Assembly: GCA_024803745.1 (NCBI GenBank)
Contig: JANJXV010000037.1
Span: forward strand, 3,719,001-3,783,000
Direction of reading: 5' to 3'
Length of the DNA stretch: 64,000 nucleotides
From: Megascapheus bottae
Lineage: Eukaryota; Chordata; Mammalia; Rodentia; Geomyidae
The number at the start of each line of letters is the position of its first letter. Position 1 is the first letter of the stretch. Made by a program: the position numbers and the translations under genes. The notes under the pieces are model-generated. The model ran no database searches and was not told the DNA's origin. It saw nothing but the letters and a program-made list of their open reading frames with translations. This document shows positions 33,546-47,207 of the stretch, piece after piece.

Positions 33546-36215
33546 ATTTAAAAACAAGCCATGGTCTCACCAAAGTTTCCACTGGCAAACATGAAAAAGT
33601 CAAGGTCTGTCATGTGGTGTGCATTGTATACATCGTTTGTACACATCATTACACGCACTCTCCATATTGTCCTTTCTTGCAGTTCATCACAAGCACGGCT
33701 GGAGTAGAAGGGAGTCTGGCATGGTTAGCAAGGGTAAGGGTCTCACACCAGGCTGCTTTCGTGCCAAGCCTAATCTATATACCAACTTACTTGTTGTTTA
33801 ATGAGTCTCAACTTCTTATATTGCCCAATGTTTTAAATAAGAGTGGAAAATCCCCCTCCCCCACCCCATTCCTTTCTAATGAACAAATGAAATAATGCAT
33901 ATAAAGTATTTAGAGGTTTGCCTGCCTAGTATCAGGGTTGTTATTGAATTTATGATGACGTTTTTCCATTTAGCAGGTCATAATGGCATAGCAATCGTGT
34001 TATAAGAGTGTGCCTTGTGTATGAATAAAAGATGACAGATTCCACATTGTGTGTACTTGAAGGCAGGAAAGGCAGCTGGCAATGATCTCCAGGGGTGTAT
34101 ACACTGTACGCCCTGGACATGAATCCTGGACACTTAATCCAAAGGGTAAATACACTATGGTTCTATAAGAAGAAATAAACTTTAAAAGGTGAAGACATTT
34201 TTTTCCATTTTCGTAAACCCAAGTATTTGCTCTTGCTAGAATAGAAAAAACAAGTCTCTCTATATCCCAACTTCTTTTGTGTGTGCTAGTCCTGGGGGCT
34301 GAACTCAGGGCCTGAGCACTGTCCTTGGGCTTTCCTCAAGGCTAGAGCTCTACCACTTCAGCCACAGCACCACATTTGGCCTTTCCTATGTATGTGGTAC
34401 CGAGGAATCGAACCTGTGTCTTTGTTCATGCTAGGCAAGCACTTTTCCATTAGGCCAAACTCTCAGCCCAGCTCTATATCCAAACTTTATGTATTTCTTC
34501 ATTGACAGGCAAACAGAAGTTATAAAGATCATACTATTCTTCAAATACTGCCTTTATCTAAGTATATTAAGATATTTGGGGCTTCTCTTTGTTCTTTGGT
34601 CAGAAACTAAACGTAAACATGTCTCTGATCTTCATATTCAAAAGGTTTTGAAAGAAATCCATTTTGAGAGAGAACCCCAAAGTTTTCTTCAGTCTGAATT
34701 TCCAACCACTTACAAGCATCACTGAATTTGGCAAGGTAAATAACGCTGTGATTGACACAGTCCATGAGCAGAAGGAGTCAGGAAGAAATGAAGAAATTCA
34801 TTTTTGAGGTTAGAAGGTAGATGTTCAACCCCCCAAAAAAGCAAACACAAAATGAATTCTGAGTAAAGAAGAAAGGGAAATCTGATTGCCATATATTGTG
34901 GCCAGCATTTCTCAAATTTGTCCATCCATGGATTCCTCCCTGTGGTCTTCGCTGTCTTCCAGCTCCTTTCTCTCCATAAAGTGCCAAAAGTGGTAAGGGA
35001 AGCAGAAAAGTTCCTCTAATGTCAGCCAATTGGTGGAGACAAACAACAAAGGGAATTTGTTTCTTTTGTAGTGAGCCTCAAAGATTCTGCCTCCCATCCC
35101 TCAGGTTCAAGGAAGAATTTGGCTGTAGGTCTCTACTGGAAAGAAATTCAAGATTTGGAACTCCATCTGGAAAACAGATCTTCCATGATTCTGGATCACT
35201 GAGTAGGCCGTACTCATAAAGAGGAGCCACATCGATGTAAGATGGGATGTTTGGAGCAAACCCAGTAATTTGCTGTCAGGGATGGACTGCCCTTTCTTGT
35301 GGGTTGTCATTCCATTCCTTCTAGTTACTTTATTTTATTTGATTACAAACAAGAGAAGAAAAGTCTGTGTCCCATATGATTAAAAGAAAAAGTCTTGGGT
35401 TGTACTAGGAAGTTCTCTAAGCCATGAGAAATGACCTTCAAATTGGCTGAAAACTCTGAAGAGAATCAAAACCTAAAGCTTCGAGTTCTAGGAGGATGCT
35501 ACAGAGATCAGCTTCAAATGCATTTCATTTTGTATTGCCATTAATGGCTTGGAACAAGGCCATAAACCTATTACGGTAATTATATCTACAGATGAGGGCA
35601 AATATAGTGGTGTTACAGAGACCGCTAAGGAAAAGATACAGTGCAAAGCAACTTAGAGAGATTAGAAATATGGACAGGAAATGAGCAAATGAGATCAGCC
35701 TGGAAAACTGCAAATGTGCATCTGGAGGAAGATAATATGAAAAACATGGGGATATTGAATGGCAGGGTTCTACTTGGAAAGCATCAATGAGTCCAGGAGC
35801 AGATGTTAAACCTGAGTATGTTTGTAACACAATGGAAAGAAATCATACTTAAGATCCGATGTTCTTATAATCTTTGAACATGTATTATCTTTCAATAGAG
35901 GCATGTCCATGAGCTCACTTGATCAACACCCCAACAAGAGTGGAAGAGATGAGGAGAGGTTCAGGGAATCACTGAATGTCAAAGAATTGGTTAATAAAAG
36001 GGACAAACTATAACCTGGGACTCTTCACTCCCTATTTCCTCTCTTCTTTTCACAACAACACCTTGTCATTATGTCTTCAATCTTAGAATAGTACTTTGTG
36101 GTTCAGTATCTATCCATCTTTTTTTTTAATTCTGTGCACAATTTTATTTCATTTGAAACTGGACTTAGTATTACTAAACCTTTGACCAAGACATTAACTA
36201 TGTTCATGGCCCCAT
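33546..36215. other. Intronic, nothing recognised besides one ID dimer
   Basis: Outside the SINE at 34274-34471 the sequence shows no repeat or gene I can name. Overlapping frames on both strands at 34.7-35.3 kb have no recognisable product. Confidence 0.5.
34274..34471 (-). mobile_element. ID-ID dimer SINE with target duplication
   Basis: It is an antisense full dimer. A 16-nt duplication with one mismatch (CTCTATATCCCAACTT) lies at 34258-34273 and 34472-34487. Confidence 0.92.
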
Positions 36216-36216
36216 C

Positions 36217-36219
<3 letters not shown>

Positions 36220-36268
<49 letters not shown>
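36220..36268. repeat. (TG)n microsatellite
   Basis: About 24 units, at the SINE tail. Confidence 0.97.
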
Positions 36269-36269
<1 letters not shown>

Positions 36270-36503
36270 CTTGCCTATCCTGGGGCTTGAACTCGGCTTG
36301 GGTGCTGTCTTTGAGCTTCTTTTGTCCAAAGCTAGTGCTCTACCATTTGAGCTACATCTCCACTTCTGGCTTTTTTTTTTTAAGTAATTGCTTGAAGATA
36401 AGAATCTCACAGCCTTTCCTTCCCAAGCTGGCTTTGAACCATGATACTCAAATCCCAACCTCCTTAGTAGTGAGGATTATAGGAATGAGCCATCAGCACC
36501 CAG
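36270..36503 (-). mobile_element. B1-ID composite SINE with TG tail
   Basis: It is a full antisense copy, starting after the TG array 36220-36268 (its 3' tail). Confidence 0.88.
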
Positions 36504-37464
36504 TTCCTGCTTGTTTTTAGGAAGAGATGAGTCAATGCGTACTGAATGGTGCATCTCTACAGTTACACTTGAAGTCTGAACTATGTACTTCTGATGTCAC
36601 CAAAGGTGGAGGAGTTGGGAATGTCCTTTGCTGTCAGGCTGATCGTGGAAGTGACCTCAGTCAAGTTCTAAATGATGAACTGCACTAGAGCAATAGGCAA
36701 TCAGAAGCAGAGATCACAAAGCCTAGCCTTAAAGAGCTGTGCTGGGGAGAGCCAAAAGAAAGAAATATAGAAGGTAACTATTTGGCCAGACAAATGTGTC
36801 TTAGCATATGGCAAGCAGGAACACTTAGGTTTTCAATGATAACTTTTGCAATGTTTGTCTCAGTCTGTTTTCTTGGGGTCTTATTATGGAATTGCTGTGC
36901 TAAGTTTGGCCCTGTCGTATTTTTTTTTCCTCTTGAGAATGCTCTGTGAATTTATGTGCATTTTATCTGTTTCTTTTATATGGAAAGCGAGTAAGAACAC
37001 ACACATTAGACATCCTTTTTTGTTTTTTTATTCTGCCAGTATTGTAATGACTCCTTTTCCCGGAGAGATACCTCTCTGCTTTGATATGTGGACACATCAC
37101 AGTCCAGTTGAGCTTGTGTTCTGTGACTCCTCCCTTTCTTCTCCATAGTGACCTCAACAGAACAAGTCAGTCTTAAGCACTGAGAGTTGAATCTAAGACA
37201 TGCTCATCATATTCTCCTAGAATCTGACCCAACTGAAGAAATACAGAATGGCCAAATGTATAATGAGGGGAAAAAAAACCCTGCATCTTATTTAAACAAT
37301 AGTAGAGAGAAAGATTCGAAGGCCTCAGATGGTAACCTTTTTCCTCTTCTTTTCCTCTCCATGTATTTTTCAACTATCTTTGTTCAGTTCATTATGTTTC
37401 TCTCTCTTTTTCTTAGTTGCCTATGTTGTTGGGAAAGCATTCTACCAACTTAAGCTACCACATC

Positions 37465-37840
37465 ACTACATTTCTTTATCCATTCACTCGGTAGTGGGCA
37501 CCTAGACTGATTCCATAGCTTGACTATTACGAACAGTGTTCAATTAGACATGGGTGTCCCCTTGTCTCCATTGTATGTTGGCTTACATTATTTCAGATAT
37601 ATGCTAGGACAAATATAACCGGATAACATGGTGCTTTCAGTTTCATAAGGAATCATTATTCTGATTTGCACAGTGGATATGCATGAAGTAAATTTCCACT
37701 AACAGTGCATAAGAGTTCTGTTTCCTTCTTATCCTTACCAGCATTTCTTGCCATTGTCTTCACTTTCTTTTGCATCTTTTTAATGTAGTCCCACTGCTGT
37801 CAGAAATTTTCATAATAAGTTGGTTTGCCTTTTTTTTATA
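37465..37840 (-). mobile_element. Old L1 fragment, minus strand
   Basis: Antisense L1 ORF2-end landmarks include TTTATCCATTCACTCGGTAGTGG, GACTATTACGAACAGTGTTC, and TAACAGTGCATAAGAGTTCTG followed by CCTTACCAGCATTTCTTG. The order matches an L1 3' region read backwards. It is old and frameless. Confidence 0.7.
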
Positions 37841-40188
37841 GCAGGTAAGTTTAATAATGACAGTAGTTAATGTAAATGATAACAGTGAGTTCTTTCAAAA
37901 CTGGCCTCTACACTAACCTATTTTAGCTCTTTTAGGATTCTGCCATCAAATGGGACTCAAATGTGGTTTGAGTTTATTCTGAATACATACATGCATGTAA
38001 TGCACATATATACATATTTATGCAGCAGGCATTTCGTATGCTTCTATCTGTCTCTACTCACTATGAATATTGTACAAAGGGGAAGAATGGTGAGTGAATA
38101 GCCTCACCACAAGGATTATAAGGGAGACAGTGAATATGACAGTATACTTTGTAAGAGCATGGCTGGAGGTTGGCAGAGGCTCCCAGAAGCATCAGGGGAC
38201 TGAATAGATACCAAAGAAAGCTTTTCTGGAAAAGAGAATACCCCAGCTGAGTCATAAAGGGTTGTTCTGAATTTCCCAAGCCAGGCAGGAAGGACGATAA
38301 TAGTTTCAGGCATACAGTATGATTTGGGCAAGCACTTAGGAGCAAGAAACAGAATGATAGGAAAGTGCAAGGCAAGATGGAAGAGATGAAGTCACAGGGA
38401 TGAGTAGAGATCAGTGTAGACAGCCCCACATACTACATTGAGAATTTGGGGCATTCATCTCATACATAGGCAAGTGGGGAGGAGATAATTAAGATGAGAC
38501 CTATATGACAAGAAGGAACAAAATCAGTTCAGGCTCATGCAGGTAGGAGGACAAAGCATAACACCACAGGCTGAGGCTCAGGTTTCTGGTTAGATGGCCA
38601 TGGAAAGCTGATGTCATCAGCTGAGACGGAGAAGGTAGAGGAGGAAGACTTGTTAGGTATTTGATTCCTTAGGAAATGGAAGTTCTTCTAAGAAGTGTTT
38701 GTTTGAGGCCAAAACCAATGGAAGGGAAGGAGTGGGGAGGAGAGGAGAGGGGAGTTAAGGGAAAGGGACAGAACTTGGTTGAGCAAGAACACAGCCTCAT
38801 GGAACACCTCTGCTGGCCCCAAAGAGCATTCAAAGATAGGGTGAACCTGAGAGCTGTATTCAGTTTTGAACACAGAACCAGACCTCCACGGGTGATATTA
38901 GCTTCATTAAATGTGGATCACCCACCCAAGTGGTGTTCTCTTGGGCAAAGTAGACAGCTTTAGCCAAAGCAGTGCCCAAAAGGTAGCATAAAATTGAGGC
39001 TGTCACCGGAAAATGGGACCACAGCCCATCATTCCCTTCAGGAATCTGGGCAGTACACTGTGAGTCCCCCACATTGATGCTTTAATTACTCAGGAAGAGA
39101 CACAGCACTGGAACTGAATGTGTAAGTCTGAAGTTAAGGGGGCTGTAGTGGGCTGGCTAGAGGTAAGGACTGAAAGCAATATCACTGGTAAGTGAATTGT
39201 GTAACCATTTGGGGGTCATGCATCCTTTGAGAATATGAGGGAAAAATAGAGTCCAGTCACCCCAGAAAATTCACAGAAATGTTTACCCATGGAATTCTTG
39301 CCCCTCTCTTTTAGTTGGCTTACCTAATAATGCTCTGTACCCTTTAGCAATATGGCACCATATTTTAATTAATTTGGTCAGCCAGTTTCTAGGAGTACAC
39401 AGGGACTATCCAGCCCTCTTCATAGTCTCATTTAATTTGTATACCATATAACTTAACTACAGACTCCCTACACAGAATAGACCAAAAAGAGTCACAAAGA
39501 ACTTAACTAGGAACACTTCAGCTGCTAGAGTAAAAAGCTGGAATTCAAACACTAGGCCCTTTCTGAGCTTTGTGATGGTATATCCATGCTCAGACCTTGA
39601 CCCTTTCAGTCAAGAAATGGCTTTGTGTCAGAGAGGGAGGAAATAAGGGATCAGTCAGAAAGGGTTCCCAATCCTATCCTATAGTATCCTTCAACAATAG
39701 AGAAGTACTGGAGAAGAAGCATGAGATGCAGAATTCCAGGGCCTGGGGCAGGCTAAGTCCACCAGGGTGTGAAAACTTGAGGGCATCCCAGTGTTTATAG
39801 GGGTCCTTCCTCTGTCCCTGACTGTGGATGTTTGACTATCTCGGGTATTTCGGGGGATTTATTGGTATCGTGGAAAATGGCCTGCATTATGTTCTCAAAT
39901 TCATTAGCTGGTTATTGTCTGTTTTCTTTGAAAACAGTTCACATGAATGTCATTATCTATGTCTATCAGATCATGCCAGCTTTTTATATTTCTTAGAGAA
40001 AACCCAGGCAGAAAGGTTGCCATGAAATAGTTCTGAGAAAATTAAGAATTAATCTAGCTTTCCATAGCAATTGGCTATTGCCTTTATCTGAGTAGGAATT
40101 TTACATTTGGCATTTTGAAAATTAAGGTGATTTTTATAGGGGGTAATTTTTTATAGTGTTATTACCATTGTTACCCAAAACAAGTGTT
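37841..40188. other. Intronic, mostly unassigned
   Basis: 38150-38650 (accessory phrases such as GGACTGAATAGATACC, TTGGGCAAGCACTTAGGAGC, GATGTCATCAG) could be an ancient repeat, but I cannot place it. A purine-rich patch lies at 38718-38770. No gene is seen. Confidence 0.45.
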
Positions 40189-40204
40189 AAAAAGCATTAC
40201 ACAT

Positions 40205-40440
40205 ATTGTTACAGTATCTCACTTTGTTATCTGATATATTGAATTTATTTGTATTTGGTTATTTGAAATTGGATAGGGAAGGGGGAAAACCAAGACGGGG
40301 AGGGGGGTGGGGGGGAGGGGAAGGTAATGGGGACCAAGACATGTGAAAGGGTATCAATATATGTGAATTAATGCACCTTCTATCTGGCAAATATCATGTA
40401 ACCCTTTTATTAATTACAATAAAAATATTAAAAAAAGAAA
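40205..40440 (+). mobile_element. Severely 5'-truncated L1 (3' UTR only)
   Basis: This is the second copy of the 3' UTR seen at 22135-22415, with the G-rich tract at about 40294-40325 and an A-rich end. A 16-nt perfect duplication, AAAAAGCATTACACAT, brackets it at 40189-40204 and 40441-40456. The junction reads TT/AAAA on the top strand, which is the L1 endonuclease preference. It is about 85-90% similar by eye to the other copy, apart from length variation in the G-tract. Confidence 0.86.
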
Positions 40441-40456
40441 AAAAAGCATTACACAT

Positions 40457-41554
40457 TTTAAATTATTCCCTAGTATAAATGAGAGGACTTCATGGTGAAT
40501 GGAACATATATAGACTCAAATTCTATAATAACTGTATGAATCTCTGTTAGTCCTTCCCTTGTTCGAATCAAAGGCAAGTGGCTAAACAGCAGACTGTAAT
40601 TCTGGTATCATTTGTGACTGTGATTTTGTAAGAATCTACTTTTGGGACTGCTGACATTCACTTTAGTTTTAATGAAAACTGAGTCAAAGACTTGTGGGTA
40701 TTAATGAGAGTTATTTGGCACAGTGGTCTTAAAATCATTATTACAACAGTACCCATACTCCTTACCACCTCTTTATGCATTACTTTCCTTTATGCTTAGG
40801 AATATTTCTACTGGAACCTGCATATTGTCCCCCTGCTCTCAATTTATAAGTAGAACCTCACGACTCAGGGTGATATGACAGTCTTATCACTGAATGTGAT
40901 AGTATTATTGAGAGCTCAACATAAGACATAGAATGTGCTGGATGTGCCTCTTTGTGAGGAGGCAAAGGTACTGTTTTCAAGGAAACATCCCCCTTTAATA
41001 CCTAGTCCTAGATAAGATTTATTTTGAGTCTTCCAACCTTATGAACTCTAAGAAATAAATTTACATTTTTGATAAGCTACTCAGCCAACAGTATTTTGTT
41101 ATCACTGCAAGAAGAGACTAAGGCTTCTCCCCCTGAGCAGTGAATATTAGCCAAGTGTTAGTTGACTAGTTCATCTCTTGTCAGAATACAAATAACTCTG
41201 TAAGTTATTTGTGTCTGTGAGGTAGTGGGCCTGGGTGAGGTAAGGGCCTGATCACTTGTTAAAATAAGCATTAATTGCATACAAATTTACACAGTTTGGA
41301 GCATCTCTATATTGTCTCTCTGTATTGTCCTTATCTGACTTAAAAGTAATTAATAGCTAACTTAATCATAAAGTATTAATAATCATTGATTATTTGTAAG
41401 TATTTAATTATCAATCACATCACTGAACAATATTAACATTCAATAGGGTCATAGGAAGTTAGGGGGTGTCCGTGTTCTATCCATCCGCCAAAGGGACTTC
41501 AAAGTCTAGTTTTTATTCACCTTAATAGATAACCTTGTACATTGGTAGCTTCTT
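40457..41554. other. Intronic, nothing recognised
   Basis: It is AT-rich sequence without an identifiable feature. Confidence 0.5.
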
Positions 41555-41745
41555 TTTTGTTGTTGTTGTTCCAGTCCTGGGTCTTAAACTCAGGGCCTGG
41601 GCACTGTCCTTGAGATTTCTCAAAGCTAGCACTCTACCATTGAGCCATAGCACCACTTCCAGCCTTTTCCATATACCAAGGAATCAAACCCAAGGTTTCA
41701 CGCATGCTAGGCAAGCATTCTATCATTAGGCTAAACTTCTGGCCC
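41555..41745 (-). mobile_element. ID-ID dimer SINE
   Basis: It is an antisense dimer with a (TTG)n tail. AGCTTCTT occurs just before and just after it and may be the target duplication. Confidence 0.88.
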
Positions 41746-43649
41746 ATGGCAGCTTCTTACATTCTTTCTTTCTTATCTCACCTGTTTCCTCATGTTTATG
41801 TCAGCATATTCACTTAGCAATACCATTTACCCACTTTATAAATAAGCAAGTGGAGCTTAGAAAGCTTTTTCAAGTTGTTCATTCCATTGTTTATTCCAAA
41901 GGCAAATGCTTTGAAATGAATGGATTAAGTAAATGTGGTATCTATACACAGTGGAGTTCTATACTTCCATAGAATGACCTTTCCCCATTCGTCAGGAAGT
42001 GGAACGATCTTTTTCTGTTCTTTTCTTTTTTTTTCTTTTGCCTATGTTCTTATCACTGATTAAAAAAATAATGCCAAGATCTGTAAAATTAAACTCTACA
42101 TATTGGTATTTGATAATGAGTATCCTAAAGTCAGAAATGGGAACAATGTTTAGAGGTGAAACATTCAAAGAAAAAGAGATGATAATAGCTTCTTGTTTTA
42201 TGGCTCCTCAGTGTAACCTCTGGCTAGACTCTCAGGTACTTGGTCTCTCTAATTTCTACATCTCTGGAAAAACTGAGGAGCCAGAGACTATGGCTTTCTG
42301 GACCTAGATCCAACAACTCCTACCCTCCCTTCCCCGACAGAGCCAAAAAGCCAAAATTCTTTCCTGGATACAGATAGGGAACATGGGAAATATAAATGTT
42401 TTCTAGCCTGAACTTGGGGTTGATTTGCCATTCTGCACAACCATTCAGGAATGAGCCTTTCAGCCCCTGTCCAGCCCCTGTCCAAGAGTGAGCTGATGTG
42501 CTGTTCAGGGAGAAATCAGAAATGCATGTGCTCACATGGAATTGCATGTGCTCAAGTAGTGCAGACTCAGTCCTGCGTTTTAGGGTTCAGTGTGGATGGA
42601 GTGATGAGGCTGGAGAGGAAGTAGTTTCCTTAAGATTACATTGATCCCCAGAATTCTGGCAGGAGACTAAGAATGCTTTGGTATAGAACATACTTCACAT
42701 TTCCAAAGCCGAGTTTCTGTTCTTTAATTCCAAAATATTATAGGGTCTCCAAATGATCAGAAGTAAAAAATCTAAATGATTATCTACTAGACAGGTGGTT
42801 TGAAAAATACAAAGCCAGCTCTATGTAAAGGAAGACGACAGCAGATATTCTGCCTAACTGGAAAAGATGTTTTATCAGAGGGCAGTCATTGTTTCCCTCT
42901 AGCTGATGGTACTAACAATGTGGATACATCTAGAATTTTCTAGTCTCTAAATTTCAAAGAAATCTAGATTTTCTGGCCATGGTAGTGTAGCTTTTAATCA
43001 TAGGCTTCCAGAAGTAAAGGCAAAAGTAGTTCTAGACAAGCCTGGCTGTACAGCAAAACTGTATAAATGAAAGAAAAGAAAGGAAAGGATAAGAGAAGAA
43101 ATAATAGAGGAAGAATGAATCTAAAATTTATTATGAAATATGTATGATGATAAGAGTCACAGGTATTGGCCTGCTCTCCTAACTTACTTTCAGTCCCATC
43201 TTAAGACTTTCCAAAAATTTCCCATGACTGGATCTGTAGTACAACGTCAGTTGTAAACTTGATCACGTGACATTTCGGTCTGATAGAAACCAGCTCAGGA
43301 TGGATATTTGTGGATGTATAAACTGTTCAGACTTCCGTACTACGGTCCACTAACATTCACAGGTCTATTTATCAAATTATGCATAATTATCCTGTCCTAG
43401 AGTTAGGTGAACCAAAATTAAGATTTTCTCAGGATTTGGATTGTATATGTGCATCTTTTCCCACCACAATCACACCCAGCACCATAAGAGTTTTGGGTCT
43501 TCAAAGAAACTTGCATTGCATGGTTTTCCTCATTTGTGGTAACTGGGATGTATCTACAATAAATCTACATGTAATCACACTAGATGGTAAAAGAAAAAGA
43601 ATACATTGGGACATGATACAGTTCTCTAAACATTCACATGGAGTGAGAT
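41746..43649. other. Intronic, little recognised
   Basis: A weak reverse MIR may lie at 41820-41880, and the old B1 monomer is at 42973. Nothing else could be assigned. Confidence 0.45.
42973..43095 (+). mobile_element. Old B1-like monomer
   Basis: GGCCATGGTAGTGTAGCTTTTAATC and GACAAGCCTGGCTGTACAGC match the start and middle of a B1 monomer. An A/G-rich tail follows. Confidence 0.6.
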
Positions 43650-43666
43650 CAAAGGAAGATACTCTT

Positions 43667-43916
43667 TTTGTGTGTGTATGGGGTGGGGGGCCGGGTCGGG
43701 TCATGGGGCTTGAACTCGGCCTGGGCCTAGCCCTGAGCTCTTCAGCTCAAGGCTACCACCTTACCCTTGAGCCAAGCCCCACTTCCCGTTTTTCTAGAAG
43801 TTAATTGGAGATAAGAGTCTCAGGTCCTTTTGTGCCTGGGCTGGCTTTGAACCTTGAACCTCAGATCTCAGCCTCCTGAGTAGCTAGGATTACTGGTGGA
43901 AGCCATGGTGCCAGGC
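43667..43916 (-). mobile_element. B1-ID composite SINE with target duplication
   Basis: It is a full-length, well-preserved antisense copy. A 17-nt duplication with one mismatch (CAAAGGAAGATACTCTT) lies at 43650-43666 and 43917-43933. Confidence 0.93.
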
Positions 43917-44049
43917 CAAAGGAAGATATTCTTAGGACTGTGTCACATAGTCCCATTAGCTATGTGCATCTGAACACATAAAATAATGTCTATTGAAATG
44001 AACTCCGGGAGCTAGAAACAAGAGGGTGTTTGTTTTTTTTAACATTTGT

Positions 44050-44335
44050 TGCTGTTCATATTTTCATTTCCTTTTGTCATTGTTCATGTATCTGTCTTTG
44101 GGAGGGGAAGGAGGAGCATAGAAATGGAGGGACAAAGGGTCAATAAATGCAACGGTAATAGCCATTAGACACTATGTTAAAAATAAACTATATAACTTGA
44201 GGGTGGAGATGGCAAAGAAAAACTTGGAGAGAGTGAGGAAAAGGGTGACATTGTTCAAAAAATGTGCTCTTTATCTGATTATGTAACATTAAGTGTACAT
44301 CACTTTCACAGTAACAATAAATAAATGAAAAATAA
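44050..44335 (+). mobile_element. Probable L1 3' UTR fragment, sense
   Basis: A G-rich stretch (GGGAGGGGAAGGAGG), then GGTGACATTGTTCAAAA, and a tail with repeated AATAAA and A-runs resemble the other L1 3' UTRs here (compare 21480-21560). There is no ORF2 and no clear duplication. Confidence 0.5.
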
Positions 44336-46827
44336 AGAGTTTTGGGGTCTTATGGCCAGAGTGGCAGGGATCTTTGCATTATAGCAAATGCCCAATGGAT
44401 TCTTGTATATGTAGGATGTAACACACTTTCAGATGGGGGATATATGATTTCTAAAACTTGGAGCTAGCCAATATGTAGGTTTGTTTTATTGCACGACGTG
44501 GATCAATCATCTTTCCTCTAGAGAAAGTGCACCGACATGTTCTCATCCCTAAAGCAGGGGCATTGGCACTGAAAAGTTTGTACACTTGGTCTCTACTCTT
44601 AGAGTTCACATCTCATTGAAGCCTCTATATGTCATTTCTTGGTCCTCTAGTCTGATTTGCATGGGTCCTTGCTAGAGTGCCTCCACTGGCATGTTCAAGG
44701 TAAATATGAAAGTCCAGTTCATCAGACTATGTGGAGTGGAGAGAAGAATAGTGAACATGGGCGGATGTACCTGTTCTGCACACACTTACCTATCCCACTT
44801 GTATGCAGATGGCTCTGGGCCCCCTTTCTGATGGAAGACTACTCATTTCCTAGCTCAGTGCTTGTGCTCACTGTATATGAGGCCACGGCATTCTCCCCTA
44901 GAAAAAGTGCGGCACTGCTTAGGTTTGGGATCTTACAGGACCAAGTCCTATTCTGAGAGTTGTCTGGCTTTTGTGGTGTCCACACTTTGGAGAATAAGAC
45001 AGGGACTCATGGGAATTGAAGTGCTCATCTTTTCCATCTGTAAGAGGACTGCCATTTCCTGCCATTCCTTCAGAGGAAAAATGCACTGGACTTACTTCTT
45101 GGGTAAGGATGTAGGTCAGATTTAGAGTCTTCTTCTTGGCCTTTCCTATATGATCATTCTTACTTCACTAGCTTAAAAAAAGTCTGGAAGCTGTAGTAGC
45201 TTTCATATCTGTCTAACCCAGTACATCAGCCTGGGGTCTGTGAGAATGTGGATCTGTGAAAGCCAAGGGAGGGAATATAAGCCAAACCTGAAACAGGAAT
45301 CTTTTTTCCCCATTGGTTGGGAGGCTTGAACTGAAGGGCGGGGTGCTGTCCCTGAACCGTGTTGTGCTCAAGGTTAATGCTCTACCACTTGAGCCACAGC
45401 ACCACATCTGGTTTTTGAGTAGTTAATTGGAGAGAAGAGTCTCATGGGGATTTTTCTGCCTGGATTAGCTTCAAACCACGATTTTGAGATCTCAGCCTCC
45501 TGAATAGCTAGGATTATAGGTGTGAGCCACTGGCTCAGGGATCATTTTATTATAGAATTTATATCTCCACTCTTAATCGATTAGCTGTACCAATGGTTCA
45601 AGCCTCTATATATCAAGAAGAACTTTTGTTTTAGATTGACTTTCACATAATTTTCTCCATGTGGCGAATAACGAATTACCACATTCTTAGAGTTACTCAT
45701 TTAAAGCTCTAAGGATCAGACATCTAAAGTGCATCTTCTGTGTGTCAATCAAGGAGGCAGCAGGACATCAGTCCTTCTGAAAGCTCTAGCTGAGAATCCG
45801 TGCCTCCGCCCCCCCCCCACCCTTTTTAACCAGCTTCTCACAAGGCTGCACATGTTCCTTTGCTCATGCTGTACCTTGAAATCCTTGACTCTGATCCTTG
45901 ATTCCTATATTGCAACTCCCCTTTTCTTCCTTCCCCTCCATTCTACTCTCCTTCCTTTCCCTTCTTTTTCCTTTTCCCTTCCCTGTCTTCTCTCTTCTCT
46001 GTTTCCCATCATCTAGGGTGATGAAATGTACATTTTGGGAGAATGTTGCTCTCCTAACCAAAGGACCTTTGTGGTTAATCTTAACTCCCCAGAACACTAA
46101 GAATCCTCTTCATGTCTCATGTTCTTGGTTTCCACTCTTACCTTGGTACTTGTGCTAATTGTGCATGTACCTAGCTTCTACTGGTTCAGTGCTGCCACCT
46201 GCCTTTCTTATGGTAGAAATGACTCTTACCATCATCCTGTGTGAAAAAGGAATTCTGTGCTAAAATATCTGCATAAATGAATAAATAAATGACTGAGATA
46301 AAACTGTGAACTTTTATCAGATCCCAAATTCAAGCCCCACCACTCCTAAGAAAACATCTAGTTCTAGTTCTGTCTTCCTGGTTTTCTTGTATGGGGATTT
46401 CTATTGAATGAAACGACACTGAAACAGTTTAGTCCCTAATTCTGTGGGACAGCAACTGTTTGTGTGCCTGAACCCACAGCTGATCCTAAATATTAAAAAA
46501 ATCAGAATACTTGCTGGACCCGCCTTCTTTCCAAGTCTTATCACATGCTTAAGTCAAAACCAGGGATTCTTTCCTTAAAGGTGACTCACAGTAGTAATCT
46601 TGGGAAAAGGAGCCTTTACAAATGTCAGAAGTTTGAACAAAGTAATCAGATTGTGATGTCTCTTATGATTTCCAAAGCAAAGTTACAATTCTTTTCCACT
46701 AGTGTGGATGTGAGCTTCACCCTGTGTCTGACATGCAGGGTCAGAAATGGAGATTAACATGTAATACTTTATTTTTCCCAACCAAGTTCAATCCATAACC
46801 TTGACTCATGGCTTAGAAATGAGCTGC
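44336..46827. other. Intronic, little recognised besides one SINE
   Basis: The B1-ID at 45303 is the only clear element. A CT-rich stretch lies at 45915-46015. No gene is seen. Confidence 0.5.
45303..45537 (-). mobile_element. B1-ID composite SINE
   Basis: It is a full antisense copy: GGCTTGAACTGAAGGGC, CTACCACTTGAGCCACAGC, linker, and CTCAGCCTCCTGAATAGC. Confidence 0.88.
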
Positions 46828-47008
46828 TGGGGCTGGGAATGTGGCTTAGTGGTAGAGTGCTTGACTAGAAAGCATGAAGCTTTGACTCCTCAGTACCATA
46901 TACACAGAAAAAGGGGTGCTGTGGCTCATGTTGTAGAGGGCTAGCCTGGAGCAAAAAAGAAGCTTAGAGATAGTGCCCAGGCCTTGCGTTCAAGCTCTAG
47001 GAGTGTCA
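46828..47008 (+). mobile_element. ID-ID dimer SINE with GGAA tail
   Basis: It is a dimer with GGCTTAGTGGTAGAGTGC in unit 1 and GGTGCTGTGGCTCATG in unit 2. The tail expands into the GGAA/GAAA array 47009-47207. Confidence 0.9.
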
Positions 47009-47207
47009 GGAAGAAAGGAAGAAAGGCAGGCAGGCAGGAAGGCAGAGAGAGAAGAGAGAGAGAGGTGGGGGGCAGGTGGGTGGGCTGGGGGAAGGAAGGA
47101 AGGAAAGAAGAAAGGAAGGAAGGGAAGGAAGGAAGGGAGGGAGGGAGGGAGGAAGGAAGGAAGGAAGGAAAGAAGGAAGGAAGGAAGGAAAGAAGGACGG
47201 AAGGAAT
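47009..47207. repeat. (GGAA)n/(GAAA)n purine array
   Basis: About 200 nt of near-pure purine, at the tail of the ID-ID dimer at 46828. Confidence 0.96.
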
